Assembly (NCBI GenBank): GCA_963921935.1
Contig: OY998176.1
Coordinates: 174,092,445-174,156,444, forward strand
Direction: 5' to 3'
From: Galeruca laticollis
Taxonomy: Eukaryota; Arthropoda; Insecta; Coleoptera; Chrysomelidae
Length of the DNA stretch: 64,000 nt
The notes below the pieces were generated by a model, which was not told the origin of the DNA, made no database searches, and saw only the letters and a list, made by a program, of their open reading frames with translations. Positions 23,118 through 35,634 of this stretch are shown here, one piece after another (the stretch's first letter is position 1; every line of letters begins with the position of its first letter). The translations under genes were made by a program, and so were the position numbers.

Positions 23118-23171
<54 letters not shown>
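23118..23171. repeat. (TA)n microsatellite
   Basis: About 54 bp of pure TA, upstream of the decayed mariner-type gene. Confidence 0.95.
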
Positions 23172-23177
<6 letters not shown>

Positions 23178-23487
23178 GTTTATCATCGCATTGGGTAAAT
23201 CTATTATCTGTGTTGAAAGGCTTTGAGTTGAAGACAGCAAACACTAATCAATTTGTCAAAAGTAACTTCAATTTGTAATTGTGTAATTTTTGGTGGAAAT
23301 TTTAAGATTATTGGAAAACGTATAATGATAATGTTATGGTATTGGAAAAAAAGCTACCGTCACATTGTAGAATAATGTAATGAAAAATTTCTCGGAGTAA
23401 CTGTTTCCCGTATAGGGATGGTTCTGTTCTGAATTTTAAGAAAAAGTGACTAATACGTAGTGAAGCTGATGCTTCTACAGTTAAATT

Positions 23488-26400
23488 TTGTATTCGGTAG
23501 AAAATAATCATACATTTTGGTCACGGAGACGGGCGCTTCAACTGAATATGAGCAATTCCCATATACACAGAGTTTTGAAGGAAAGTGAATTAATCTCTTA
23601 CAAACCTATTTTTAATCATAATTTAAAACCGCAAGATGATGAGAAACGTCTTTATTTTCGCATGTGGATGGGAGATTGAATGATAGAGAACCAAAATTTT
23701 TACGAAAAGCATTGTATTTTCCGATAACACAACTTTTGCTGGCAATGGTACTGTTGCGTCATAACATGTAGGTTATTGGAGTTATACTAATCCTCACTTT
23801 AGAATGGCGTCAAATCGTCGATATTTTGTAAAGATGAACGTGTGGTGTGCTGTTTCTTACCATGGAATAATAGGGCCATATTCTTTTGATGGCAATATGT
23901 AAATCAGCACTTTTATTTTGAAATGTAGAGCAATTTTTTCTGGGATGGTTCCAATGAACTCCCAGTTGTACATCGCAGAGGATATATTTTCAACAGGTTG
24001 GTTGTCCGGCCTACCGTTCGCTCATTTTTGCTGCCTGGTCAATAAACAATTCGAAAATAATTGGAATGGAAAGTCCTGATTTGTGGCCTCCAAGAAGCCC
24101 TAACTTACCCAACTAACATCTTGCTATTTTATAATAGTCGTAGAAATGTTTTGCGATAAATATTATAAAACTATGTTAGTCTCAGAAACGTTTTGAAAAT
24201 GTTTATAAAATATCTATATACTCAAAATGGGCACAATTTATAAAACATTCTGTTTATGGGATATATTTTATAAATGTTTATAAAAATACAATAAAACTCT
24301 TTCATAACAGATTTGTAAGTGTTTAATAAATGTGCTAGAAATTTTCTTGAATTTTATTATGCGATACTTATATAATAGTCCAAACATTATTATATAAAGT
24401 TTGTATATATGTTTAATAATAGAATTACATGCCGCATTATTACTATTGTAGCCAAATTAATGAATCAACTTTATTTTAATAATATGTTTGTAAAATGGTG
24501 AATTGTTGTTGAATAATTATATTGCAGAGTTGCTGATAATAATTATAAATAAATGCATATATGAACGGCACCAATTTAAGGAAGAAAATAAAAATGTCCG
24601 ACTAACTTAAATTTGATTTTGGTGCAAGTATAAGTTTCAGACAAATAGGAAATTGTGATGCGAAACAAATTTTTCTGTGATTTATATGGTATAAAGTCAG
24701 TGCATTTTTCATGCGCTCCAATTTTATGAATGTTTTCTAATAATTTTAGAAGTTAAAAAATTAAAAAGTTTCAGAGGTAATATTTGAAATCACTTATTGT
24801 TTTTTTTCCAAATTTGTTTATATTCGATATTATTTTCACTTAAAACTATTTGAAATAGTGAAATATATTTTAATCTTTAGAGATATTAAAATTATATCTA
24901 TATCTGATTATTAACATGGCTGCCAGTAATATGAGAGTTTAGTGGACAAAGTAGGTTTCATAGAATAATTTTCCAACGTTTGTGATAATTTTAAAATATA
25001 CACTCCATTTTAAAAAGAACCCTACAAAACAGGACCATGTTCTGAAAATATAATGAATAAAGGAATTGATAATCAAATTTAACAAGATTATACATTTATA
25101 TAACCTCTTAAAGTGTAAATACGACTAAACGAAGAGATGTAAATAGCTGGAAACAGCATCTGTCCTTAAATATTCACCTCCAAAATATATGCATACAGAT
25201 GTACGCTTATCACATCTGAAAAGTTTAAGAGGTTTGAAGGAGTTACTAACAACTTCGTGTTCTGTCAAAGCTATGTACATACTTAGTCTCATCAAGGCAT
25301 TAGTATTAGTCGATTTGATAGAAAAATATGATAGCTTGGAGAAAGGTATGTCGGGCTTGAATGAAGCCAATATTGAAATTTGGCGAATAACATCCCAGAC
25401 GTATGTCTCTTCTTAGCCCTAATCGCATTATCACATTCTCAAGAATCTGATGGAGATAACAAGTAATAAATTTTCTCGATGCAATAATGCTATAGTTTGA
25501 AATAGCATTGGTGTGAATCGCATTCAAATCAGTGATGAAAAATTACAGCACTCCTGGACCTCCTTGCCAACCCATTTTGTAGCATGCATACGACGTGGCG
25601 CGCATCCTACGTCTCGTATGAAAAGGGATTTAAATCAATTGACAAGTTCTCTCGAGCCTTTTACGTTTACGTTTAAAGAAAACAATCGTTTCCTCTATAC
25701 ATTTTTATACCGACCTCTTCATGCCAAAAACCTGATAAATATACAGATTTTTCATTTAATCAAAGTTGTAACCCCATTCGGCGACTATTTTAATGCTCAT
25801 ATTTCCCATATGTGCATACATATTTTCCTTTAAATAGATAGGTTATTGTGAATAGGCGACTTTGGTCTAGGACCACTTTTATGTTGTCTCTGAATATTAG
25901 CAGACAATTTTTATTAAAACACTTTCATTATAAGTGATACGCAGGTTTACAATTTTGAATTAATTGGTATTTTTAGAAATTAGAAAACAACAATCACTTT
26001 TTAAATCTAGTTAATTCTGATTATTATTACTTGAAATGCCAACCCTGATCAAGAATTTTACGAAACTGCATCTACAGATTATAAATAAATATTATTGTGA
26101 ATATTTTAATTAAAATAAAAATTTCCATTACGTTCCTGTTCGTTCTGTTGTTCGGTGTATCAACGTATTTTATCGATGTATTTAAAATAAATCACCTCCT
26201 TTCGCGTCAATATCATTAAAAAACCACCAACTCAATTTCTAGCAGATATTGCTCCCATTCTTGCACTTATAAAACACTTTTCATATATCTTTTAACTCGT
26301 AAATCATAAATGTGTTCTTTATTAGTTGGTGGATGGCGTCATAAGAATTATGGAAGTAGATATTACGTCATTCCGTCAGGTAAGTGCTTTTATCGGTACA

Positions 26401-27345
26401 ATTAGGTATTATTTTAAATATTGGCATTCAAGACCTGTTTTGCAATATGGAGTTAATTATTTACTTTTTTGTAGTTTGCTACAGTTTAGTTTGCATTCGT
26501 AAATGTTAAGTTACTTTTAATAATTCATGTTCTCTTTATTTTAGACTGTTTAAAATCGTTCAAACTGCCGGTATACATTTTTGTTATAGAATATTTATTT
26601 ATCAAATTACAATATGGATAGTGAAACTATAGTGTATGAGTCACTTTCATATGAGTGATATATACCTACATTTATTTTATTTATTTCTTCAAATTTACTT
26701 TTTGAATAAACTTTTTGAGGATAATTTGCCAGTACCTTGTCGGGAACATGCTCAGTGAGCTTTTACCGCAGTCTTGACATTTGATTCAACTGAGATTGTA
26801 GATAAGCATAATAATTTGTTGCTTGGTTTTATATAAGCTAATAAAAGAGTTTATAACAATAGTTTTATAATATATTTATACCCGATTTATCAATTGTACC
26901 AAACTCTCTTAAAAATGTGTTACAAAATAACTAAATTTTATATTTCATGAAACCCTTACACATATAAATATTATATAATTTTGTTGCGAAAATGTTTTTG
27001 TGATAAATTTATAAAACAATTTTGTTACGAAAAGCTGAATTGGCTCTTATGGAAACTTTATATAATAAGCTGCTTTCTTGAATGCAACAATAAATCAATA
27101 TGAAAACATTGTTATACTAGTATAAGCCAAAACTTATGAAACAGCTTTGCTAGTTAGGTAACTATTTTTGATTACTGTTTGTGGGGGCGATTAAAGCAAC
27201 TAATCTAAATGGAACACTTGCCTAACCACATGGTAATATTAAAAAATCGTATAAGGGATGCTGTTGCGTACTTGTCATTTGAATAATTTCGCAACAGTTT
27301 CAAGTAACTGCGGCTTAGAGTCGAGTTGTATGCTGAAAGGGGTGG
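23488..27345 (+). pseudogene. mariner-type transposase C, decayed and interrupted
   Basis: An IS630-Tc1-mariner transposase in two blocks, 23488-24107 and 27159-27345. The first block has the second helix-turn-helix tail (HIHRVLKESELISYKP) and the first catalytic aspartate in FSDNTTF (frame-shifted). KMNVWCAVSYHGIIGP follows. The second catalytic position is mutated: FQQVGCPAY where relatives have QQDGA. After SPNL the gene is cut by a 3-kb element. Across it the sequence resumes TIFDYCLWGRLK with the third aspartate. The layout matches the two better-preserved mariner-type genes in this window. Its own terminal repeats were not found. Confidence 0.8.
24108..27158. mobile_element. 3051-bp TA-flanked DNA element, family unassigned
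   Basis: The mariner-type gene is split here between TA at 24106-24107 and TA at 27159-27160. The insert starts CCCAACTAACATCTTGCTAT and ends with the inverse of CCTAACTAGCAAAGCTGTTT, giving imperfect TIRs of about 26 bp. Removing the insert and one TA rejoins the transposase frame. The outer few hundred bases at both ends are rich in words such as TTTATAAAACAT and GATAAATTTATAAAAC. The interior has no open frame with a known motif. It is probably a non-autonomous element; target and TIR do not decide the superfamily. Confidence 0.75.
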
Positions 27346-27349
27346 CGAA

Positions 27350-28239
27350 TTATTATAATAGTTTTCGGAATTATTGTTTCTAGCCTAGTACTTCTTTTAA
27401 TATGATTGAAACAAAAATCGAAAAATTTATAATTTTAAATAAACGTTTAATAGCTTCGTAATTCTAATTACAGATTAGGTCATTTGAAACCACAAGAGTT
27501 TTTATTCCTTTAGCATTCTTTTGGAAAATCAAAAATAATTTTTTTCCCTCTTGTAAAGTCAATCATTGTGTATAGATATTTGGAGATATAATTAAAAACT
27601 GACACGAGATTGATAAGTATGAAGAATCGATTAAGAACTCGCCAGTCACAGCATAAAGGGCGCATAATCAATTGATGTAGTACCGATTGAAACTTACACA
27701 TTGTATACTCAGTTTCTTCAATAGGTTTGGTCTAGTATAATTGATAGCATAATTGATTCTATATTATATTGTTAAGATGGAGATTTGTCACTTCAAATAC
27801 ATTTGAGTATAATTATCAAGTAGTTAACTTATTATTAAATGAAAATGTTCTGGAAGTTGTGAAACAAAACTTCCCCAAATAAATCGATTTAGAATAAGAG
27901 GTAGTAATGAGAGACGAAATATTCAATGTTTTCGTGGGGTTATCTCACCGTCAAACATCCAAAATAAATGCAGCATAGCCAACTAGCTAGCATGCCACAA
28001 AGAAAGGATGAAACTACAGAAATATGGAATGTTTTACTTCAAACTTGGAATAACACACAAATTTAATATGAGAAATAGCAAGCAAACCTCTATCGACTGA
28101 ACATCCCATTGTTTTATCAGCACAAATAGTTTTGTAATTCCGTTAATATTGAACTCGGTACAAAGTAAGTGAATAAAAACAATCAATTAGTTTTAATATT
28201 ATTAATTAGTGAAATGTTTAACATAAAAACTAAAATTAA
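27350..28239. other. no recognisable feature
   Basis: AT-rich DNA between the mariner-type remnant and the Jockey-type LINE. The left part may hold that mariner's 3' flank. Confidence 0.5.
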
Positions 28240-28789
28240 ATAAGTGGAAATAAAATAGTTATACGGATGCAAACACAATCGGAGCCAAACATGTACGTAC
28301 AAACATATTCCAATATACCAGGGGCGTACCAAAATATTTCATAACCAGTGATGCAAGCTGACCAACAACCGATACTGCAACCGCAGCACGAATTATATAC
28401 TGATAATATAACACCACAACAACCCTTTATAACAACACCACAAATAAATATGCAGTCAATGCAAACTGACATATCAGAATGTAAATATAAATACAGCACA
28501 ACATAGGGGTAGACAACAAATAAATCCGCATCAATATGGATATCGCAGCCAACAAATATTAAGAATGTCTTCTACTAGCGAAGAAGAACAAGACGAAACT
28601 GAAAATTCTAACACAGCTGCTTGGCAACAGGTTCCAAAAAGTATTAAATGGAAGAAAACATCACATGCAAAATTAGAAAGCAATCACATAGTTTTCAATA
28701 ACAGATACTCTACATTAATCCAAGAAGAAAATGCTGATGCGTGTCAAACAAAAATAACAGAAGTAAAGAACATAAGACCTCCACCCATA

Positions 28790-29066
28790 CGGCGCGGTGG
28801 AATAAGTGTTAACCCCCTCTCCCCTCCCCCCCTACTAACTACTCTATTTTTATATCTTAAGGAAAAAGCTCAAACAGATCAATTTTTATATTAAACGTGG
28901 TATGTTATGACATAAAAGCTTCGAACCTGACATAATCCCTCTTTCTGGGGGATTTTTTTAAATGAGAAAGTACATCATGCGACACCTCGTTTGAAACCCA
29001 TTGAAAGACTGATTTCAAAAATATATAACACTTTGGTTCAAAAATTAACAGAGTCTGAGTTATGCG
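28790..29066 (+). repeat. left TIR of mariner-type element A
   Basis: About 277 bp, matching the inverse of 30486-30771 with scattered differences. Shared words include AAGCTCAAACAG, GTTATGACATAAAAG and ACACTTTGGTTCAAAAATTA. Confidence 0.88.
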
Positions 29067-29235
29067 AGATTAACGGATTATGAGTACGTCACTGTCGATT
29101 TTTTCTCAAACCGTAATTGTCTTTTTTCGTTACCTAGCAAATTTATTATTATCAGTTGTCACTGTCAAATAATATTGAAGTAATTTTAGTTTTGTTACTA
29201 CATGAACATAAGTTTGTTTATTGTGAATAATAAAA

Positions 29236-30301
29236 ATGGCACAAACTCGCAATTTACAAGAAAAATGCGAAATGATTGTTATTTATGGCGAAGCTGGTCG
29301 TAATTATCATGAGGCGGTCAGAATTTTTAATGAACGCTTTCCTGACCGCCCAATAGACCAACATTATTTGAAATCTGTGGTCGGTAAATTTTTTAAAATA
29401 GGTGGAGTCAAAAATAAAAAACGGTCTGGCAGAAACCATATATCCGAAGATAAGCAGGTTTCTATACTGAGTGAGTTTGTCGTAAATCCATCTACTTCAA
29501 CTAGAAATGTAGTACAAACTTGTGAAGTAGATAAGAAGACAGTGTTAAAGGTGTTAAATATAAAATAAGTTCTATCCCTACAAAATACAAATGTTGCATG
29601 AACTCACAGAGGATGACCCAGATAGACGTATAGAATATTGTGAAACTATCACAAATATTATTGCACACAATCAGGATTATCTCCGACACATTTGTTTTAG
29701 TGACGAGGCGACATTTTTTGTAAACGGACATGTACATCAGCAAAATGTGAGGTATTGGTCTGATGAAAATTCCAGAATATTCCGAGAAGGCCACACACAA
29801 TTTCCGCAAAAACTTAATGTATGGGCAGGCATACTAGGGATTTACATGGTAGGCCCAATATTTATTCACGGGAATTTGAAGGGTGATAGTTATTTGAATA
29901 TGTTAGAGACAGAGATAACCGCCGCAATAAATTACATCATCACAAACCACCCGCATGAATTTCCTCAACATGTCATATTTCAGCAAGACGGAGCTTCGCC
30001 TCATTTTGCTGTCAGAGTGCGAAATTATTTAAACACAGTTTTCCCAGAAAGATGGACTGGACGACGGGGAAATATAGAGTGGTCACCTCGATCATCATTA
30101 GATTTTTTTCTATGGGGCTACTTAAAGTCCAAAATGTATCAAACCCAAGTGGATACAATTAACCAACTGCGCGAAAGAATTATTGCAGAATGAGGTAATA
30201 TGAGTCCAGAGATGTTAGAAAGGGTTAGATAGGAAACCCAAAATAGGCTGTATTATTGTCAAGAAGTCAATGGGGAACATTTTGAACACCTTTCACGTTA
30301 A
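29236..30301 (+). pseudogene. mariner-type (DD41D-like) transposase A
   Basis: A cut-and-paste transposase of the IS630-Tc1-mariner superfamily. The N-terminal part, MAQTRNLQEKCEM to 29568, holds the paired helix-turn-helix DNA-binding region. A one-base shift near 29567 leads into MLHELTEDDPDRR and onward to 30193. The first two catalytic aspartates are in FSDEATFFVNG and FQQDGASPHF. The third is in SSLDFFLWGYLK, but relatives (including copy B here) have SPD-TPLD there, so four codons are missing from the catalytic loop. A TGA at 30191-30193 interrupts the tail, which ends GEHFEHLSR near 30301. The frameshift, loop deletion and stop make it inactive. Confidence 0.88.
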
Positions 30302-30485
30302 ACAATTATTTAGTTGCAGTTACTGTTAAAAATTGAAATTTATTTAGTTTTCAGTACACCCTTAGTTGTTACTTGTAATTGATTACATTAAATGATTTGT
30401 CAAAACAATTCCAACCCTCCAATGAAAAAACCTACCGTCAAGCCAACAGAATTCATTGAATTCTTGCAAAATAAGATTAAAACTC

Positions 30486-30771
30486 TCAAATAACTCAGAC
30501 TCCGTTAATTTTTGAACCAAAGTGTTATACATTTTTGAAATCAGGGTTCCAATAGGTTTCAAATGAGGTGTCGTATGATGCACTTTCTCTTTTAAAAAAA
30601 TCGAAGGGGTGACACCCCCATGGAGAGGGATAATGTCAGTTTCGAAACTTTTATGTCATAACATACTACGTTTAATATAGAAATTGACCTGTTTGAGCTT
30701 TTTTCGTAAGATATAAAAATATAGTAGTTTATAGGGGGTTACCCCCCTCTCCCACTTATTACACCGCACCG
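30486..30771 (-). repeat. right TIR of mariner-type element A
   Basis: Inverted partner of 28790-29066, with a few small indels, mainly in the C/G-rich runs. Confidence 0.88.
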
Positions 30772-31845
30772 TATACATGTATGGAGTAGTCAATTATACA
30801 GAGATGGTAAAAGAAATGAGATGAATAATATAGTACCAAAAGTCTAGCAAATAACACAGTCAAAGTAAATTGCAATACTCCTGATAACTACAGAAAACTA
30901 GATAGAGAATTGAAAGAACAAAATATAATACATCAGAATTATCAGCTGATAGAGGAAAGGACCTATAGGGTAGTGATCAAATACATGCACTATTCTATAA
31001 AACGAGAAGATATCGGAGAGGAATTAAGTGAATTGGGACATTAAATTAGGAATATGTAAACCACAGAATAACAAAAGAACCATTAATCATATTTTTCGTA
31101 GATCTAAAGTGATAGGAAAAAGGCTAACCTCTTTGCTGAATATCTCTCGACAGTGTAAAACCCAGTACATGAAGAAATAGACGAAGAAATTGAACGATAT
31201 TTATTCGCATCTCTAGATATGTAACAATCGCTCACAGCTGTAACTCCAAAAGAGGTGGTCCAAATAATGAAAAATCATAATCAAAAAAAGCTCCTGGAAA
31301 TGAACTTACTACGGCCAAAATACTCGAAGAACTACCCAGAACAGGAACAGTAATACTTACATATATCTTCAACGCTATACTTAGACTTGGAAATTAGTCA
31401 AAGTGTTTGAAAATTGCACAAATTTTGAGGATTGGCAAACCTGGAAAAGACCCTATAGAAGTTACTTCATACCGTCCCATAAGCTTGCTTTCAGTAATAT
31501 CCAAAATACTTGAAAAACTGATCCTCGAAAGACTAAACGAAGATCTACCACCCCAATAATGGATTCAAAATCACTAATTTGGCTTTCGGCATACTCACTC
31601 CACTATACAGTAATGTCATCGGTTAACCTAGGAAATTAACAAAACAATAGAAGAAAAGAAGTACTGCTCAGCCGTATTTCTAGACATAAGTCAGGCCTTC
31701 GATAAAGTCTGGCATTCAGGACTCTTGTATAAAATCGAGAAAATTGTAGCTCACTCCTACTTCCCACTGCTAGAATAGTACTTAGATGAAAGGGAGTTTG
31801 AAATTAGACTGAACGAAGCTCCCGTTGTACTGGCTCTGGTGAGCT

Positions 31846-33714
31846 TGAAATCAATAGGGTTCAACTGTGAGATATCCCGAACAATACTCTATCATAAAGT
31901 TGGTGACTTGTTGCACTCCGGATATGTTACAAAAAGTGGACGAGGACTACATACAGGATTTTTTTCTAATAACCGTTTCTTTCTTGTTTTTCCGCTAAAA
32001 AAATTAAAAAGGAACTTAAAAAATATCCAAATTTCCAACTTTTTTTGGTGTAATCCAATACTTTTCTCGCGTATTCGAAAGGGTTGGGTGAAAAAGTAAT
32101 AAAGGGTACTAATTATGTTAGACTTGCCTGAATCATCCTGTAACTGTCTGCCATTGAACTCAACAGTTGACGTGTTCCAGATTTTTTTATATTCTCTCAA
32201 AATGAGGACACAACCAATTCATGCCATAAGTGGTTTCCCCATTTTAAACAGTTGGTAGTCCTCTTTGGAAAATGAATTACTAAATCTATTTTGAAAAATA
32301 TCCTCGTCGCCAGACACTTTTCCAGAATTTGAGTAAGGACTGCCATTTCTACGAATATCTAAGTGAAATGGTTGTACTAGTATTCCATTTTTTAATCTAA
32401 CAATGTTTTTTAAGAGTTTTCATCACTGTAGATAATTCAAAAGAGAAATAATCTCATTATTTCCTGAATTTTTTTTATAAGGAGACAAGGTCAGAATTGA
32501 GGTGGAAATTTGTCAAGCGGTAAAATTAAATTGATGTCGTTAATAGGCTGAAGCCAAGTCCTTCTTCTGAACCCCGCCCGGATCCCGCAAGCATTTGTAA
32601 ATTGGGACTCAAACAACGTCGTAGAAATATTTAGAATTATAAAAAAGATACCAGATGCTCTTATGGTAAGCGTAAAGCTCGGGATAAAAAGATAACACAG
32701 CTTGAGAAGGATTGTGTGTTATATTTAGGGCGACAGTGACGTCCGAATAAGTTATAACTTATAATAAAGTTACTTTTTTTGTTATTAGAATTAAAATGCA
32801 AGAAAATTATTTTATAATTAAATTAAAAGTATTTTCGAAACATAACAGTGAAACTTATTTCTATCTCGAGATAGTACATGTTCTTATGGTTTTTATGAGT
32901 AATAAAAGTTGTATGATCGCAATCTGAACGAGATATGATACTAATTAACTACATTCCGAAGACATCCAAATGGAATATTGGAATTATGTGGCAGAAAAAT
33001 TCTCAATGTTTGACAAAAAATATTGTTGATTGGGATCTAGCCTTGACTTTAACACGGGTAACACATAATGATTCGTCTGCAGAGTTTAGTTGATGTGCAC
33101 CCTGTATTCGAATAAAATGAGGGTTCCGATTACAATTCAAAAGGCACGCTTGTATTTTAGCATACGCTTAAACATTTCAAAATGTTGAATTTTATTTGGG
33201 AAGTAAAAAATAATTACAGACTACCCCATAATCCCTTTTTCGAAAACATCTCAAAAACAGAAGACTATATGAAAAAAAAGCTTGATTAGGAAATGTAGAT
33301 ATTAAAATTCCCCTTGAATCACTTTTGACATATTTGTAATATGAGTCGAGATATTTGCCATGAAAGATGTATAGCTTCGCCGCGTGGAATATTGAAAAAC
33401 ATATTTTTACAATTTCTTCACGAACCATTTCAGATTTTTTTTCAAATTTGGTTGAAAAAAACACTTTTATTCAGAATGACAGTAATTCTAACTTTGAAAA
33501 AGATTGATAAAATATTATACCTCTTAGATTACGTGTTAAACTTGCGATTTTCTATGAAAGAAGAGTTAACTTAACGAGGAAAATTTCCTTATCAGTCAAG
33601 TGTTCACATCGTTTTTTATCATAATTTGGAATTCTGACATTTACAACTTCATATGAATAAATTGTTTCGTTCCATAATCATCTCCTTCTTAAACTTAAGT
33701 AGACATCATATCTC
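31846..33714. other. no recognisable feature
   Basis: AT-rich DNA between two LINE remnants. Open frames near 31839-32200 and 33192-33574 overlap on both strands and carry no motif. Confidence 0.5.
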
Positions 33715-35560
33715 CCTAAATCATACAGGCCAATCTCACTTACACGTAACATGTTCAAACTTATAAAGGAAATATTCGACTCAATTTTATTCCCAATTAA
33801 CAATTTGGTTTCAGACTAACACGATGCACTATAGACTATATTGGATTTTGGAAGCCCACATTTTCAAAGCCTTTAATATTAGGCAGGAAACAATAGCTAC
33901 CATTTTTTATATAAACAGAGCAATTGACACCATACCTAGCCAACCATTCTTGACAAAATATGACCAGTTAATGTAACCGACGATGTGTATCTATGCATAT
34001 CCAATTTTCTATCTTGTAGAACCTTCAATAGTTTTTGCAAATGGGTACCTTTCTGCCACACATATTCAGCACGATGGTATCCCCCAAGGCTCAATATTAA
34101 GCTCATCGTGGTTAATTCTTGCCATGAACATAATTTTATCCTCTAATATACCCTCTACTGTAAAATACTCCCTATATACAAACGACCTTACAACCTACTG
34201 TCATGGAAAATCAACTTCCACTACCTGCCATATCTTACAATCAAAAACTATAACTTCAGTAGAAAATTCTTCACGCTTGCCCCTGAAATCACGATTAATG
34301 ATACAGCAATACCTGCTGTTAATCACTGTAGAATTCTTGGATTGATTTTTAACTCCTGATTAACGTGGAAGAATCATTTACAGGAAACCAAAGGAATATG
34401 TTTGAAATGATTAAATCTCAAAAGCTTCTCTCATTATGATAGGGTTGCTAATGAAAACTCTTTCATGACAATTTACAGATCCACTGTTTGCTGTTAGCTC
34501 AATTACGGTAGCTTTATATTGTTACGAACTCGCACACCGAAGTAGATACTAAGTATGGTCCTGCCACCTTATGTTAACGGTGTTAAGAAATGGCGAGCGC
34601 ACCGAATTCTGAGAAGGTGTATTGGGATTTTCTAGTGACCGTTTTTATAGACATGTTCTCTGAAGATCTTTTAACGATTGAGCCGGCACTTCAGAAATAT
34701 CCCGAAAACAAAAGAATATTCCAGAGAGGCGATTGTTTTTGCGTAACACGCAAACTAGAATTATCTAGAAGATAAGGCCACTTATATCTAAAGGACCGAT
34801 CAGCGGGAGAAGTCAGTTTATGGAGTGATCTCGACAAATAAACAAGAATACACCGAAATAGCGAACAGTAAAGTGTTGATATAAATTAATAATTAAGTTT
34901 GTGTGTATATAAATTAAGTGTAAGTGAATAGTTAAGTGTATATAAATTAAGTGTTAGTGAGTAGTTTAATGGTTAAATAAATTAGATAAACGTTACAAAA
35001 TACATGTCTGTAAATAGATCAGATCTAAAGTCCTTCGACCCAATACATACCATCGCCAGTTGACTCTGTTTAGGACCTTCTGACTCAAGCCCCACAGAAT
35101 GTCTTCACCGAGAAGCAAAAGAAACCTCCTCTCTGTCTTAGAAGGCATAATCTCCATCTTCCATATGCAGCCATCATCTCCTTAAATCCAATTACGGTTC
35201 CTTGATCGTAAATACCCCTCCATCCTCCCCAGGCGCGCTCTCAATTCCTTTACTTATTTCTTCAGTCAGTAACCTCATTGACTTTTCACAAACTACTTCT
35301 CGCCCTGTCTCTCAAACTGCTCCCTGGATTGAAGCCCTTCCCTACTCAAATAAGTCCCTTTGTTAATTCAAATAAGACACTAACATCCAACTTTTAAAAC
35401 AAGTTTTTTTAAGACTTATACTTAGATATTAATAAATTTGATACCGTTCAATACACTGACGTCTCCAAAGAAGAACCTGGAATTGGATGCGCAATTACCT
35501 CATTCTCTGTATCCATCGAATCCTATCAGATTATCTCCTTCTAGTAGTGTCCCCACTCAT
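33715..35560 (+). pseudogene. I-type LINE remnant: RT and RNase H
   Basis: A second non-LTR retrotransposon. RT signatures appear in changing frames: NQFGFRLTRCTID-like near 33800, then IQHDGIPQGSILSSS at about 34060-34105. The active-site motif is mutated to LYTNDL where YADDL is expected, and LGLIF followed by LTWKNHLQ comes later. After NYGSFI the gene is interrupted at 34516-35001 by a probable solo LTR. FDPIHTIAS resumes the RT C-terminal region. QYTDVSKEEPGIGCAI (about 35450) is the start of an RNase H domain, which separates it from the Jockey clade and points to I/LOA-like groups. Numerous stops are present. Confidence 0.75.
34520..34997 (+). mobile_element. probable solo LTR (478 bp)
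   Basis: The insert starts TGTTACGAACTCGC and ends CGTTACA, the TG...CA form of retroviral-type LTRs. It contains AATAAATTAG near its end. Flanking 4-mers are ATAT (34516-34519) and AAAT (34998-35001), a target duplication with one mismatch. The LINE reading frame is aligned on both sides. No internal retroelement sequence accompanies it. Superfamily is not proven; the TGTTACGAACTCGC start resembles some Gypsy LTRs. Confidence 0.65.
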
Positions 35561-35634
35561 ACTATAGTTCACAAACCAGTTCTTTAACGTGTACTGTAAT
35601 TCGTACATTTTTGACCTAAGGAATCACTACCGCC

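Larger units (their letters stand above)
28790..30771 (+). mobile_element. mariner-type element A with ~280-bp TIRs
   Basis: A 1982-bp element between TA at 28788-28789 and TA at 30772-30773. It starts CGGCGCGGTGGAATAAGTG, and its right end inverts to CGGTGCGGTGTAATAAGTG. The inverted similarity extends to about 29066 on the left and 30486 on the right. It contains one transposase gene and sits inside Jockey ORF1. Confidence 0.92.
28240..31845 (+). pseudogene. Jockey-type LINE remnant, ORF1 plus partial RT
   Basis: A non-LTR retrotransposon remnant. ORF1 begins with a glutamine-rich region (28260-28560), then SSTSEEEQDETENS and NNRYSTLIQEE. At PPPI it is split by a mariner-type element (28790-30771), after which YMYGVVNYTEM continues. 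TVKVNCNTPDNYRKL, YQLIEERTYRVVIKYMH and PLIIFFVDL are typical of Jockey ORF1. A deletion near 31108 removes the rest of ORF1 and the endonuclease. RT follows with KKAPGNE, RIGKPGKDP, SYRPISLLS, FGFRHTHST and the first catalytic motif AVFLDISQAFDKVWH. It ends near 31845, before the YADD motif. Several stops are present, so it is not functional. Confidence 0.82.
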
